This document shows positions 26,995 through 36,371 of a stretch of 64,000 nucleotides of DNA, piece by piece. Within the stretch, counting starts at the first letter, position 1, and every line of letters starts with the position of its first letter. Below the pieces are notes generated by a model, which was not told the origin of the DNA, ran no database searches, and saw only the letters and a program-made list of their open reading frames with translations. This DNA is from Bacillus sp. F19 (lineage in GTDB: Bacteria > Bacillota > Bacilli > Bacillales > Bacillaceae), in contig CP085710.1 in NCBI GenBank assembly GCA_023823795.1, forward strand, positions 1,204,001-1,268,000, read 5' to 3'. The position numbers and the translations under genes are program-made.

Positions 26995-27138
26995 ATATAC
27001 AAAAAACACCTTATCCTTTGGTATAGTGTGAATGTCTAGAAAACACTTCCAAATAGAAGAGGTGCTTCCATTATGATAGAGGATAATAACCAAAACAATC
27101 AACTACCAAAAGAATTAATCTTGTCTTTCGTGATCTAG
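26995..27138 (+). mobile_element. Possible 5' end of an unidentified insertion sequence
   Basis: ACAAAAAACACCTTATCC (from 26999) precedes a leader with GAGGTGCTTCC and a 21-codon ORF at 27073-27138 (MIEDNNQNNQLPKELILSFV). This ORF is cut where the IS231-like fragment begins. The arrangement suggests a truncated transposase start, but I do not recognise the family. Confidence 0.3.
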
Positions 27139-27139
27139 A

Positions 27140-27460
27140 GAGGAGAATGCCAATGAGTTGTCCATATAAATGGCACTCTAGGCGTTCTCTTTTCATATTT
27201 TTACATTCATCAATTTCGAAGAATAACTTCCACGTTTTAAACAAAATCTCAATCTGCCAACGAAGTGAATACAATGAATGCACGCAGTTCGTTGTTACTT
27301 CTTCTGGCGACGTGTTTGTGATATAGACGTTCATGCCCATCAAGCTACTTTTCTCCTTCATGACAATGCCTTTCTTCTTTTCACGTATCACTTGGTTTTT
27401 CAGGCGTGTTTGCGTTTGATCATCAGTTAAACGATGGATAATGACACGTGCCGGAAGCTT
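27140..27460 (-). pseudogene. Internal fragment of an IS231-type transposase
   Basis: The minus-strand frame from 27460 down to about 27140 encodes LPARVIIHRLTDDQTQTRLK through YSLRWQIEILFKTWK to YGQLIGILLSRS, parallel to residues 28-135 of the C-terminal half of the element at 5627-7266. The two differ by about 10-15% by eye, so this comes from a related but distinct element. Both edges are abrupt. Confidence 0.8.
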
Positions 27461-27563
27461 GACTAAAGCAAAACGTAGATATTAGTAATAAGGTTTATTA
27501 AAGATTTCAAGATTTTATAAGCAGTTTTCCAAAGTTATAAAAAGAAAGTACTAATGTAAAATG

Positions 27564-27606
27564 AAACAACTACTGCTGTTAATGTCAGTAGTTGTTCTTT
27601 TTTTTG
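27564..27606 (+). terminator. Strong terminator without an obvious gene
   Basis: ACAACTACTG and CAGTAGTTGT pair perfectly over 10 bp and are followed by TTCTTTTTTTTG. The gene it once ended has been replaced by IS fragments. Confidence 0.65.
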
Positions 27607-27635
27607 ATGTATATCATATACAAAATGGAAATAGA

Positions 27636-27978
27636 TCAAAACATCACTTCATCCTGATTTCTTACAACCAGCAACGTTTTCCCTTTATCCAATTCTTCTT
27701 CAAGCTTTTCAGCCATTTCTTTTTCAAAGCCGATTTCTTCCATTTTCACTCGCAATTTATCGCCTTTGCTTCGGAACACATTTTTTAAGGCAGTTCCGAC
27801 TCCGGTTACGCCTACCCCGATTTTGTTGGCATCTGTTTCTTTGCGGTCACGCCTTACATGGTCGTTGTCATGTGAAAGAATATAAATATCATCATCTCTG
27901 ATTCCATCATGTCTTAGTGTATCAATGGATTTGCTTAATTGCTCGTCATCCGTGAAATACTTTGAATTTCGGTTTCAT
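27636..27978 (-). pseudogene. YflT-like general stress protein with N-terminal frameshift
   Basis: Read from the minus strand, ATG 27978 (after TGGAGGCG) encodes MKPKFKVF; one extra base near 27954 then shifts the frame. The rest reads DDEQLSKSIDTLRHDGIRDD through DIYILSHDNDHVRRD to a KTLLVVRNQDEVMF end at TGA 27636. This matches the YflT/heat-induced general stress domain, about 114 residues. The total length of 343 bases confirms a one-base indel. Confidence 0.7.
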
Positions 27979-28215
27979 TTAGATCGCCTCCATAGGTTAG
28001 AGATTCCCGCTCTATTAAATGGATAAACAAGAGAATATTTATTTGATTCAGCCGAGAGCAGCTGGCCTTTTCTTTTTTCAGCAAGATACTCGTGAAAAAT
28101 GAGGCGAATTTGATATAATAGATTGAATGCAGTAAATAACTAGTTTTAATCATGCAGCGAACTTTTTTAGGCATCGAAACTGCCTTTTATATGAATGGAA
28201 AGAGAGTGAAAGAAT

Positions 28216-28932
28216 ATGGGTCGCAAGTGGAACAATATTAAAGAGAAAAAAGCGTCAAAAGATGCTAACACAAGCCGGATTTATGCAAAGTTCGGACGTG
28301 AGATTTATGTGGCAGCAAAGCAGGGTGAGCCTGATCCGGAATCAAATCAGGCGTTAAGAGTGGTGCTTGAGCGTGCAAAAACTTACAGTGTTCCAAAAGC
28401 GATCATCGACCGTGCGATTGAAAAAGCAAAAGGCGGTTCAGAAGAAAGCTATGATGAACTTCGATATGAAGGATTTGGACCGAATGGATCAATGGTTATC
28501 GTGGATGCCTTGACTAACAACGTTAACCGTACAGCATCGGATGTCCGTGCGGCATTTGGCAAAAACGGCGGCAACATGGGAGTTAACGGATCTGTTGCCT
28601 ATATGTTTGATGCAACAGCTGTTATCGGCATTGAAGGCAAAACAGCAGATGATGTGCTTGAGTTGTTAATGGAAGCGGATCTTGATGTGCGGGATATTTT
28701 GGAAGAAGAGGATGCAGTGATTGTTTATGCAGAACCTGATCAGTTCCATGCTGTTCAAAAAGCATTTAAGGATGCCGGCATTACAGAATTTTCAGTTGCA
28801 GAACTGACAATGCTTGCGCAAAATGACCTTGAGCTTCCTGAAGATGCACAGGCACAATTTGAAAAAATGATTGATGCCCTTGAAGATTTAGAAGATGTTC
28901 AGCAGGTTTATCATAATGTAGATTTAGGGTAG
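28216..28932 (+). CDS. yebC: YebC/PmpR-family protein
   Basis: The 238-residue protein starts [20 protein letters not shown], then [20 protein letters not shown], and has the three-domain YebC pattern with [20 protein letters not shown] near 96-115 and an acidic C-terminal domain. YebC proteins were long called transcriptional regulators; later work assigns some a role in translating proline-rich stretches. This is the short Bacillus YrbC/YeeN-type paralogue. It has its own ribosome site and a strong terminator. Confidence 0.9.
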   Translation: MGRKWNNIKEKKASKDANTSRIYAKFGREIYVAAKQGEPDPESNQALRVVLERAKTYSVPKAIIDRAIEKAKGGSEESYDELRYEGFGPNGSMVIVDALTNNVNRTASDVRAAFGKNGGNMGVNGSVAYMFDATAVIGIEGKTADDVLELLMEADLDVRDILEEEDAVIVYAEPDQFHAVQKAFKDAGITEFSVAELTMLAQNDLELPEDAQAQFEKMIDALEDLEDVQQVYHNVDLG

Positions 28933-28952
28933 AAAGAAGAAAAATACAGAAG

Positions 28953-28995
28953 AAAACGGGTACTAAAGTGCACAGCATTTTAGTACCCGTTTTTT
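28953..28995 (+). terminator. Terminator of yebC
   Basis: AAAACGGGTACTAAA pairs with TTTAGTACCCGTTTT over about 15 bp and ends in a T run. Confidence 0.85.
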
Positions 28996-29301
28996 GTTAT
29001 TTTAACGTTTGTTATTAAAAAACCAATAGTTTTGAAGAATTGCTGCAAAGGGAATCGGACTATCCCTGTTTTTAGGTTAACAATTGCCCACTATGATCCT
29101 TTACCTGCTTTTTAATCCCGACTGGCCACACTCATTCCGCATATTTACGCAAAGTAGTGCAAATAATAATTGAATATTCTCCGTTTTTTAAAATGAAGCC
29201 GGAAGCTTATACAGTTTTGATGAAAATCAGGAGAAAATCCATCTTAAATATTGTTTAAGACTATTCACCTGCCCAAAATAGTCATTATGTAAAACTGTGA
29301 G
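28996..29301. other. Intergenic stretch after yebC
   Basis: AT-rich, no gene or strong structure seen. Confidence 0.35.
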
Positions 29302-29553
29302 ATGGTTAAGAGCGAAATGATTCATGACGAGCTAAATATGACTATAAAAGGCATTTTCCATGCAATTAAAGACATTGAGTGCTACGAGAGTTAATTGTTT
29401 ATTCAAATAGATAAAAAAAGCAATTTAAAAATATTAGTTGATATATTTATTCTTAAAAAGAATACGGGTTTTTATGAAACTGTCAAAGGAATGTACGACG
29501 CAGAATATGAAATAAAGATTTTGGGAGTTTGCAATGAGCAACATTTTTCTTAA
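29302..29553 (+). pseudogene. Possible decayed small gene with in-frame stop
   Basis: One frame runs from ATG 29302 (MVKSEMIHDELNMTIKGIFH) to TAA at 29392-29394, then continues from TTG 29395 for 52 codons (LKILVDIFILKKNTGFYETV, then KGMYDAEYEIKILGVCNEQ) to TAA 29551. The composition looks protein-like. No ribosome site is strong and the family is unknown. Confidence 0.25.
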
Positions 29554-29601
29554 ACAGTCTGCTTTATCGCTATCTAATGTTTTAAATATAATAAGAGTGT
29601 A

Positions 29602-30828
29602 TTATTCTTTAAGGGATAATAACCGTTTTTTAATGTCTTCTGGGTTGATAGTTGTTTGGGCTACTCCACTGTCTATTGCCGCCTGTGCTACAGCTGCTGC
29701 AACGTGAGCCGCAACTCTGCGATCAAATGGATCTGGAATTACATAGTCTGAATGAAGCTCTTGATCTGGAATGAGTTCGGCAATAGCGTAAACTGCTGCT
29801 AACTTCATTTTTTCATTGATTTCTGTTGCGTTTACGTCCAGCGCACCGCGGAAAATACCAGGGAAGGCAAGAACATTGTTGACCTGGTTCGGAAAGTCGG
29901 ACCGACCTGTACCGACTACTTTAGCACCCAAATCTTTTGCTTCTTGAGGCATAATTTCAGGGATTGGATTTGCGAGAGCAAAAATGATTGGATCATGATT
30001 CATGGACTGAATCATTTCTTCATTGATAGCACCGGCAGCCGATACACCTACAAAGACATCGGATCCAGCCATCGCATCTTTTAATGTTCCTTGTTTCTGC
30101 TCTCTATTCGTAATAAGTGCCATTTCTTCTTTAAAAGGATTCATGCCGACAGGGCGACCTTTATAGATAATTCCTTTTGTGTCACATAAAATCACATCTG
30201 TTACACCCATTTGCAGTAAAAGCTTCACAATCGCTACACCGGCAGCGCCTGCTCCATTAACAACAACACAAATTTCTTCCAACTTCTTATCTACAAGCTT
30301 AAGGGCGTTAATCAACCCAGCTACTGTTACAATGGCAGTTCCATGCTGGTCATCATGGAAAATAGGGATGTTGCAAGCCTTTCCTAATTGTTCTTCAATC
30401 TCAAAGCATTGCGGTGCTGCAATATCCTCCAAGTTGACGCCTCCAAAGGTAGGCTCTAACAATTTAACCAATTCCACAACTTTATTAGGATCAGTCGTAT
30501 TGATGCAAAGAGGGAAGGCATCAACATCGGCAAATGATTTAAAGAGAAGGGCTTTTCCTTCCATTACGGGCATTGCAGCACGCGGCCCGATGTTTCCTAA
30601 CCCAAGCACAGCCGTACCGTTTGAAACGACCGCCACAAGATTGCCTTTCATGGTATAGTCATATACTTTTGATTCATCATGATGTATCTCCATGCACGGT
30701 TCTGCAACGCCAGGGGAGTAAGCAAGACTTAAATCATAGGCATCACGCACCGGAACTTTCGAGTGAACACCAAGCTTTCCTTTATTTTTTATATGCATCT
30801 GTAACGCTTTTTCACGTAGACTGTTCAT
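29602..30828 (-). CDS. Malic enzyme (YtsJ-type, decarboxylating)
   Basis: The 408-residue protein has the bacterial malic enzyme core: LAYSPGVAEPC near 34-44, DYTMKGNLVAVVSNGTAVLGLGNIGP split over 57-82, IPIFHDDQHGTAIV, and the NAD(P)-binding VVNGAGAAGVAIVKLL. It oxidatively decarboxylates malate to pyruvate. The length and sequence match YtsJ of B. subtilis, which prefers NADP. Third gene of an aspartate module: fumarate made by the upstream aspartase becomes malate via fumarase, then pyruvate here. Confidence 0.9.
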   Translation of the reverse strand: MNSLREKALQMHIKNKGKLGVHSKVPVRDAYDLSLAYSPGVAEPCMEIHHDESKVYDYTMKGNLVAVVSNGTAVLGLGNIGPRAAMPVMEGKALLFKSFADVDAFPLCINTTDPNKVVELVKLLEPTFGGVNLEDIAAPQCFEIEEQLGKACNIPIFHDDQHGTAIVTVAGLINALKLVDKKLEEICVVVNGAGAAGVAIVKLLLQMGVTDVILCDTKGIIYKGRPVGMNPFKEEMALITNREQKQGTLKDAMAGSDVFVGVSAAGAINEEMIQSMNHDPIIFALANPIPEIMPQEAKDLGAKVVGTGRSDFPNQVNNVLAFPGIFRGALDVNATEINEKMKLAAVYAIAELIPDQELHSDYVIPDPFDRRVAAHVAAAVAQAAIDSGVAQTTINPEDIKKRLLSLKE

Positions 30829-30855
30829 CTTTTTGTTTCTCCTCTCGCATAATGG

Positions 30856-30903
30856 TTAAGGGGGGAAGGCTGAAAGGGTACTTCTTCAGCCTTCCCCCCT
30901 TAA
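30856..30903. promoter_or_regulatory. Perfect 19-bp intergenic hairpin between aspartase and malic enzyme genes
   Basis: TTAAGGGGGGAAGGCTGAA (30856-30874) pairs fully with its complement at 30885-30903 around a 10-base loop. There is no U-tail on the minus strand, so it looks more like an mRNA processing or stability element than a terminator. It lies 28 bases upstream of the malic enzyme start codon. Confidence 0.65.
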
Positions 30904-31094
30904 TTTTGTATGAGCATGATTGTTTTTTATCCCGTTTAGGCTTTTCTGTTCTTACATCTTGTATAAGCTCATAAAGGTTCTCATAAAAGCGCTTGACAAG
31001 AACCCGCAGAGAGATTGGCATCCGCTAATACGAAATCATTGACATAGATGTTTTTAATCCATGTCCAATGATTTATGTGGATTTAAACAGCAGG

Positions 31095-32534
31095 TTACTC
31101 TCTTTCAAAAAGGGCAGCACCTGCAATCCCAGGGTTTGTCATCTCGTAAGGGTTTAAAATGAGATCAAGCTCTTCTGCTGTTAATACATCATATTGCAGG
31201 CACAGCTCGCGTACAGATTTTCCTTTTAATATGGCTTCTCGTGCGATGCGTGCAGCCACTTCGTATCCAATATGCGGATTTACAGCTGTAATAATTCCTG
31301 CGCTTTTTTCTACATATTCTTTTAACCGGTCTTCGTTTGCTTCAATGCCTGCAAGGCAGTAGTCGGTGAATGAACGAAATGCATTGTTCATTATACTGAT
31401 TGATTGAAGCAAGTTGAATACAAGAACAGGTTCCATCACGTTTAATTCAAGCTGACCCGCTTCAGATGCCAAACAGATCGTATGGTCGTTGCCAATTACC
31501 TGGAATGCCACTTGGTTAATCATTTCCGGCATAACCGGATTTACTTTTCCCGGCATAATCGATGAGCCTGGCTGACGAGCCGGCAAGGTTATCTCCCCAA
31601 ATCCCGCACGAGGGCCTGATGCCATTAAACGCAGGTCGTTGGCGATTTTCGACATGTTCATCATACATACTTTTAGGGCGGCAGAGACTTCTGTGTAGGC
31701 ATCCGTATTTTGTGTTGCATCAACAAGATGCTCTGCACCTATGAGAGGAAGGCCGCTAATGTCTGCTAAATGCTTGACCACATTTTTGATATAGCGAGGG
31801 TCTGCATTTAAGCCTGTGCCAACGGCTGTCGCCCCCATATTTACTTCATACAGATGCTGGCGTGATTGTTGAATGCGTTTAATATCACGCTCCAATACAC
31901 GACTGTAAGCTTCAAACTCCTGGCCAAGACGGATCGGTACCGCGTCTTGGAGGTGTGTACGCCCCATTTTAATGATAGGATCGAATTGCTTCGCTTTTTT
32001 CTTAAACACTTCCAGCATGTATTGCATTGTGTCTAGCAATTTTCCAACTAAATTAAGTGTTGCAATATGAATCGCGGTTGGAAACACATCATTCGTTGAT
32101 TGTGACATGTTGACATGACTGTTTGGACTTAACTCAACATATGCGCCTTTTTCTTTGCCGAGCAGCTCAAGAGCACGGTTCGCAATGACTTCGTTTGCGT
32201 TCATATTCATGGATGTACCAGCGCCGCCCTGGATTGGATCGACGATAAATTGATCATGCCATTTCCCTTCAATGATTTCATCTGCCGCTTGAACAATTGC
32301 ATGGCCAAGTCCCTCGTATAAACGTTTCACATCCATATTGGCAAGCGCCGCCGCTTTTTTGACGATGGCCAATGCTCTAATTAATTCCTCGTGAATGCGA
32401 TAGCCTGTAATCGGAAAGTTTTCCACAGCCCTTAATGTTTGCACACCGTAATAGGCATTAATAGGCAATTCTCTTTCACCCAAAAAATCTTTTTCTTTTC
32501 GTACATGTTCGTTTTTCAATTTGAATTCCCCCAT
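31095..32534 (-). CDS. aspA: Aspartate ammonia-lyase (aspartase)
   Basis: A fumarase/aspartase-superfamily enzyme of up to 479 residues. It has GGAGTSMNMNANEVIANRAL, the SPNSHVNMSQSTNDVFPTA active-site block, and the signature GSSIMPGKVNP near 330. It deaminates aspartate to fumarate and ammonia and is very similar from memory to B. subtilis AnsB. The ATG at 32534 has a weak ribosome site; the GGGGGA just after it could serve a TTG at 32519 (MKNEHVRKEKDFLGE). It lies 33 bases after the symporter gene in the same operon. Confidence 0.92.
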   Translation of the reverse strand: MGEFKLKNEHVRKEKDFLGERELPINAYYGVQTLRAVENFPITGYRIHEELIRALAIVKKAAALANMDVKRLYEGLGHAIVQAADEIIEGKWHDQFIVDPIQGGAGTSMNMNANEVIANRALELLGKEKGAYVELSPNSHVNMSQSTNDVFPTAIHIATLNLVGKLLDTMQYMLEVFKKKAKQFDPIIKMGRTHLQDAVPIRLGQEFEAYSRVLERDIKRIQQSRQHLYEVNMGATAVGTGLNADPRYIKNVVKHLADISGLPLIGAEHLVDATQNTDAYTEVSAALKVCMMNMSKIANDLRLMASGPRAGFGEITLPARQPGSSIMPGKVNPVMPEMINQVAFQVIGNDHTICLASEAGQLELNVMEPVLVFNLLQSISIMNNAFRSFTDYCLAGIEANEDRLKEYVEKSAGIITAVNPHIGYEVAARIAREAILKGKSVRELCLQYDVLTAEELDLILNPYEMTNPGIAGAALFERE

Positions 32535-32567
32535 CTATATCTTGCTCACTTATAATGTTAAGAAAGA

Positions 32568-33863
32568 TTATGCTGCATTTGTTTGATTACTGGCTTCAAG
32601 TGATTTGATATAATCTTGCGCTTTTTGTTCATTGAATTGACCTTCCCATTTAGACATTACAATTGCCGCAAGAGAGTTTCCTATAACATTGACCACTGTT
32701 CGTGCCATATCTAATACACGATCCACACCTGCGATAAAAGCTAATCCTTCCATCGGCAGTCCCATTGCGCCGAGCGTAGCCAAGAGCACGACAAATGAGG
32801 CACCAGGTACGCCGGCCATTCCCTTTGAAGTTACCATCAGAACTAACACAAGGGTCAGCTGTTCTGGAATAGACATGTCAATTCCATACATTTGTGCGAT
32901 AAATAAAGCTCCAATCGCTTGATAAATCGTCGAGCCGTCCAGATTAAAAGAATACCCTGTCGGAATGACAAAAGACGTTATAGCTTTCGGACAACCGAAG
33001 CGCTCCATTTTTTCCATTAGTTTTGGCAGCACCGCCTCTGAACTTGCGGTAGAAAAAGCGAGTACTATTTCATCTTTCAAGATTTTCATGATCGTAAAGA
33101 TATGGGTGCCGCACCATCTTGCAACCAATCCTAGTACAATCAATACGAAGAAGATCATGGCACCGTATACCACTAATACAAGCTTGCCAAGCGGAATAAG
33201 GGACGCAAGTCCAAATTTTGAAACCGTGACGCCGATTAAGGCAAATACCCCAAACGGTGCAAACTTCATTACTTGATTTGTCACCCAAAACATGGAGTCG
33301 GCAACACCCTCAAAGAATGTCAAAACGGGCTTCCCTCTTTCACCGAGTGATGCTACCCCAAGACCAAACAAAATTGAAAAGAAAATAATCGGAAGCATAT
33401 CGCCCTTCATTAAGGACTCAAATATGTTCGAAGGTACGATGTTAACGAAAGTATCGGCAATTCCATGATTATTTTGTTCGTTGGCTGAATCGACATATTG
33501 ATCGATGCTGGTCGTACCTAACTCATCCATTTGAATGCCTGCACCAGGCTGTGCAATGTTTGCAGCCAGCAACCCGACGATAATCGCAATGGTTGTGATG
33601 ACTTCAAAGTATAGAATCGTTTTGCCGCCAAGTTTTCCAAGCTTTTTTATATCACCCACGCCGGCAACACCGACAATCAATGTTGCGACGACAATCGGCA
33701 CGACAATCATTTTAATTAAGCGAATAAAAATATCTCCAATCGGCTGGAGGAATCCTTCAATATTTGGATTTCCATAAAAGGCAGCTCCAACCGCGATTCC
33801 TAAAATGAGACCAATTACAATCTGCCAAGCTAAGCCAAGTTTTCGTTTTTTCATCCAATCCAC
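32568..33863 (-). CDS. Glutamate/aspartate-type dicarboxylate:cation symporter (GltT/DctA family)
   Basis: The 431-residue protein starts KLGLAWQIVIGLILGIAVGA and has the family hallmarks: the serine-rich motif AFSTASSEAVLPKLM (HP1), TGYSFNLDGSTIY (TM7), VPGASFVVLLATLGAMG (HP2) and AGVDRVLDMARTVVNVIGN (TM8, including the Asp and Arg that favour acidic amino acids). It should import aspartate and glutamate with H+ or Na+. First gene of the minus-strand aspartate operon, under a candidate cre site. Confidence 0.9.
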   Translation of the reverse strand: MDWMKKRKLGLAWQIVIGLILGIAVGAAFYGNPNIEGFLQPIGDIFIRLIKMIVVPIVVATLIVGVAGVGDIKKLGKLGGKTILYFEVITTIAIIVGLLAANIAQPGAGIQMDELGTTSIDQYVDSANEQNNHGIADTFVNIVPSNIFESLMKGDMLPIIFFSILFGLGVASLGERGKPVLTFFEGVADSMFWVTNQVMKFAPFGVFALIGVTVSKFGLASLIPLGKLVLVVYGAMIFFVLIVLGLVARWCGTHIFTIMKILKDEIVLAFSTASSEAVLPKLMEKMERFGCPKAITSFVIPTGYSFNLDGSTIYQAIGALFIAQMYGIDMSIPEQLTLVLVLMVTSKGMAGVPGASFVVLLATLGAMGLPMEGLAFIAGVDRVLDMARTVVNVIGNSLAAIVMSKWEGQFNEQKAQDYIKSLEASNQTNAA

Positions 33864-33889
33864 CCCTTCAAGTCTATCACTAATATTAG

Positions 33890-33903
33890 TGTAAGCGGTT
33901 ACC
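33890..33903. promoter_or_regulatory. Candidate CcpA (cre) site upstream of the aspartate operon
   Basis: TGTAAGCGGTTACC matches the cre consensus TGWAANCGNTNWCA at 13 of 14 positions. It lies 27 bp upstream of the symporter start codon in the divergent region. Repression by glucose would fit a catabolic aspartate operon. Confidence 0.5.
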
Positions 33904-34042
33904 TACAATAACCTACTGAATCATACGAAAACCAACAAATACTAATAAAAAATAAAAAATTTCTCATAACTGTTTCAACTTTCCAAAGGTTTGAGTACAA
34001 TGAGTAATGTTTGTACATTGTTTTGTATGGAGGTGTCCGAAT

Positions 34043-35314
34043 CTGAAGGAACGAATTATAGCAGTTTTATTGATGATGATTGCCGTACCGTTCGCCGGAG
34101 AGTTTAAATTCTATCCGTTCAATGATGCATTCCGCGTCAGCCTCGGGACACCGGCATTTTTCTTATTTTTGTTATGGAACAGGGGTATTCACCCGTATAT
34201 TGCAGGGATTTTGACTGGGACAAGTGTGTTTGTGTTTCGGTTTTTGCTTTCGGTCATCATCAGTGACATACCGGTTGAAGAGGCAATCTACCGTCATCTT
34301 CCGGTATTCCTTTATTACGTCATGTACGCTTTCATCTTTCATATTACAAAGCTGAATGAGCAGCATAACAAGCCGTTTATGATTGGATTACTAGGCGTGG
34401 TCATTGAATTTTGTGCAGGCTTGTCGGAAATGGCGATTCGATCCTCGTTAGCGGATCAGACCATTTCATTTCACTCAATCGAACAAATTATCTTTATCGC
34501 GTTTATTCGAAGTTTTTTTGTACTTGGTTTTTTTAACATTATTAAACTGAGAGAAGCAAAATTGGCAGAGGAAGAGCAACGCAGACAAAAAGAGCAAATG
34601 CTGCTGTTCATTTCGAATTTGTATGAGGAATCTGTTCAGCTTAAGAAAACGATGCAAAATGCAGAAGAAATCACCCATAAATGTTATGATTTTTATCGTA
34701 GGTTGAAATCGGGAGATTCTCATGGCAATGAGGCCCAAACAGCACTGCAAATTGCAGGTCTCGTGCATGAAATGAAAAAAGATAATCAGCGAATTTATGC
34801 TGGACTATCAAAGTTGATGGACTCTGAAAAGCTAGAGGACTACTTGAGCATTGAGCAGCTGAGTAACATTATGTTTGTTTCAAATAGAAGGTATGCGGAG
34901 TTATTGAATAAACACGTTTCGTTTTCTCTGCATGTGGAAGGGGAACATCCGCCATATCAAGTATACATGGTGTTATCATTGATAAATAACTTGATGGGAA
35001 ATGCGTTGGAAGCCATTGAACAAGAGGGACATGTATCGTTGTATGTCATTCGAAGAGACCGGATGGTAGAATTTCAGGTCTGTGATAATGGACCAGGCAT
35101 TGAGCAAAAGCTGAAAGAAGTCATTTTTAAAGAAGGGTTTACAACGAAATATGATTCTTCCGGCAATCCTTCTACAGGCATTGGCCTTTCGTATGTGAAA
35201 CAAACCGTTGACAAGCTAGGCGGACATATTAAGCTAATAGATAGTCATAAAGAAACCATATTTGTCATCGGGCTTCCGATTGATGCGATGATACAGAAAG
35301 GACAGGTCATATGA
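34043..35314 (+). CDS. GlnK/DcuS-type sensor histidine kinase
   Basis: About 423 residues: an N-terminal block of roughly six membrane helices (residues 1-165), a phosphoacceptor helix (LVHEMKKDNQRIYAGLSKL), and a HATPase domain with the N box NLMGNALEAIE, G1 DNGPGI and G2 GIGLSYVKQTV. It resembles GlnK (YcbA) of B. subtilis. GGAGGTG (34029-34035) points to a CTG start at 34043; the ATG at 34007 has no ribosome site. Its stop overlaps the response regulator start (ATGA). Confidence 0.82.
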   Translation: MKERIIAVLLMMIAVPFAGEFKFYPFNDAFRVSLGTPAFFLFLLWNRGIHPYIAGILTGTSVFVFRFLLSVIISDIPVEEAIYRHLPVFLYYVMYAFIFHITKLNEQHNKPFMIGLLGVVIEFCAGLSEMAIRSSLADQTISFHSIEQIIFIAFIRSFFVLGFFNIIKLREAKLAEEEQRRQKEQMLLFISNLYEESVQLKKTMQNAEEITHKCYDFYRRLKSGDSHGNEAQTALQIAGLVHEMKKDNQRIYAGLSKLMDSEKLEDYLSIEQLSNIMFVSNRRYAELLNKHVSFSLHVEGEHPPYQVYMVLSLINNLMGNALEAIEQEGHVSLYVIRRDRMVEFQVCDNGPGIEQKLKEVIFKEGFTTKYDSSGNPSTGIGLSYVKQTVDKLGGHIKLIDSHKETIFVIGLPIDAMIQKGQVI

Positions 35315-36225
35315 ATTACTTCATTATAGACGATGATCCAGCTATTAGAGCGATGCTGACAGACATGATTGAGGATGAAGATTTAGGCAAAGTGGTGGGT
35401 GAAGCAGAAGACGGATCATTGGTGGACAATGGAAAGCTTGCGCTCAAAAAAGTGGACGTGGTGCTCATGGATTTACTGATGCCAAAGAGGGATGGAATTG
35501 AAACAATTCGTGTTCTTGCTTCTGAATTCCAGGGGAAATTCGTGATGATTTCTCAAATGGAGGCAAAGGAGCTCATAGGGGAAGCATATAGTTTAGGAGC
35601 AGAATACTACATTACAAAGCCGTTAAACCGCCTTGAAATAGCAGGAGTGTTAAAAAAGGTAAACGAGCGGGTGATTCTGGAAAAATCAATTCGAGGCATT
35701 CAAGAATCGTTAACATTATTTACAGGTCTTCAGTCTCCGCCATCCAGCTCTTCTCATACAAAAAATATAATCGAAGCAGGCCGTTCATTGATTTCGGATT
35801 TAGGGATGATCGGAGAAAGCGGAAGTGAAGACTTGATGAAAATTTTAGAATTCCTGCAGGATGATAAACAAAAGTTCGGATCCTCCATCTTTCCGCCTCT
35901 AAAAGAAATATTTTATGGAAATGCCCAAAAAAAGCTTGGAAAACAGGCTGCCGAGGCGGAAATACAAAAAGAAATGAAAGCCTCCGAACAACGGGTTCGC
36001 AGAGCTATTTACCAGGCGCTCAACTATATTGCCTCATTAGGGTTAACAGATTACACGAATCCAAAATTCGAAGGGTATTCATCCACATTTTTCGATTTCT
36101 CGGAAGTCCGAAAGAAAATGCTGGAGCTTGAAGACAAAAGTGAACGAAGCACCAATCAAAGCCGAATCAATATGAAAAAATTCATTCAATCGCTCTATAT
36201 AGAAGCACAGCAGTTGGTGGATTAG
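35311..36225 (+). CDS. GlnL/YcbB-type response regulator
   Basis: The 304-residue protein has a receiver domain (FIIDDDPAIRAML, phosphoacceptor Asp in VVLMDLLMPKRDG, conserved Lys in YITKPLN) followed by the YcbB domain found in GlnL of B. subtilis (RAIYQALNYIASLGLTDYTN near the end), a DNA-binding module. It is translationally coupled to the kinase. GlnK/GlnL of B. subtilis activates glutamine uptake and glutaminase; here the pair is divergent from aspartate uptake genes, so acidic amino acid sensing is inferred. Confidence 0.85.
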   Translation: MNYFIIDDDPAIRAMLTDMIEDEDLGKVVGEAEDGSLVDNGKLALKKVDVVLMDLLMPKRDGIETIRVLASEFQGKFVMISQMEAKELIGEAYSLGAEYYITKPLNRLEIAGVLKKVNERVILEKSIRGIQESLTLFTGLQSPPSSSSHTKNIIEAGRSLISDLGMIGESGSEDLMKILEFLQDDKQKFGSSIFPPLKEIFYGNAQKKLGKQAAEAEIQKEMKASEQRVRRAIYQALNYIASLGLTDYTNPKFEGYSSTFFDFSEVRKKMLELEDKSERSTNQSRINMKKFIQSLYIEAQQLVD

Positions 36226-36371
36226 CAAATAAATTTGTTTCTTGCAAATTGCAGGGATTATAAAAAGTGCTGCAGTCATGTTGTATGAAGCTCGGTAAGT
36301 AAATCTAAATGAGAACATTTTTGAGGTTGAAGGCTGGTAAAGAAATTGATAGAATGGAAGAAATGAAAAGA

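Noticed and set aside
27561-27788. 75-codon plus-strand ORF
   Set aside because: It is antisense to the frameshifted YflT-like gene and lies in a terminator; low-complexity Phe/His translation.
30179-30658. 159-codon plus-strand ORF
   Set aside because: Antisense shadow of the malic enzyme gene with biased Ser/Thr composition.
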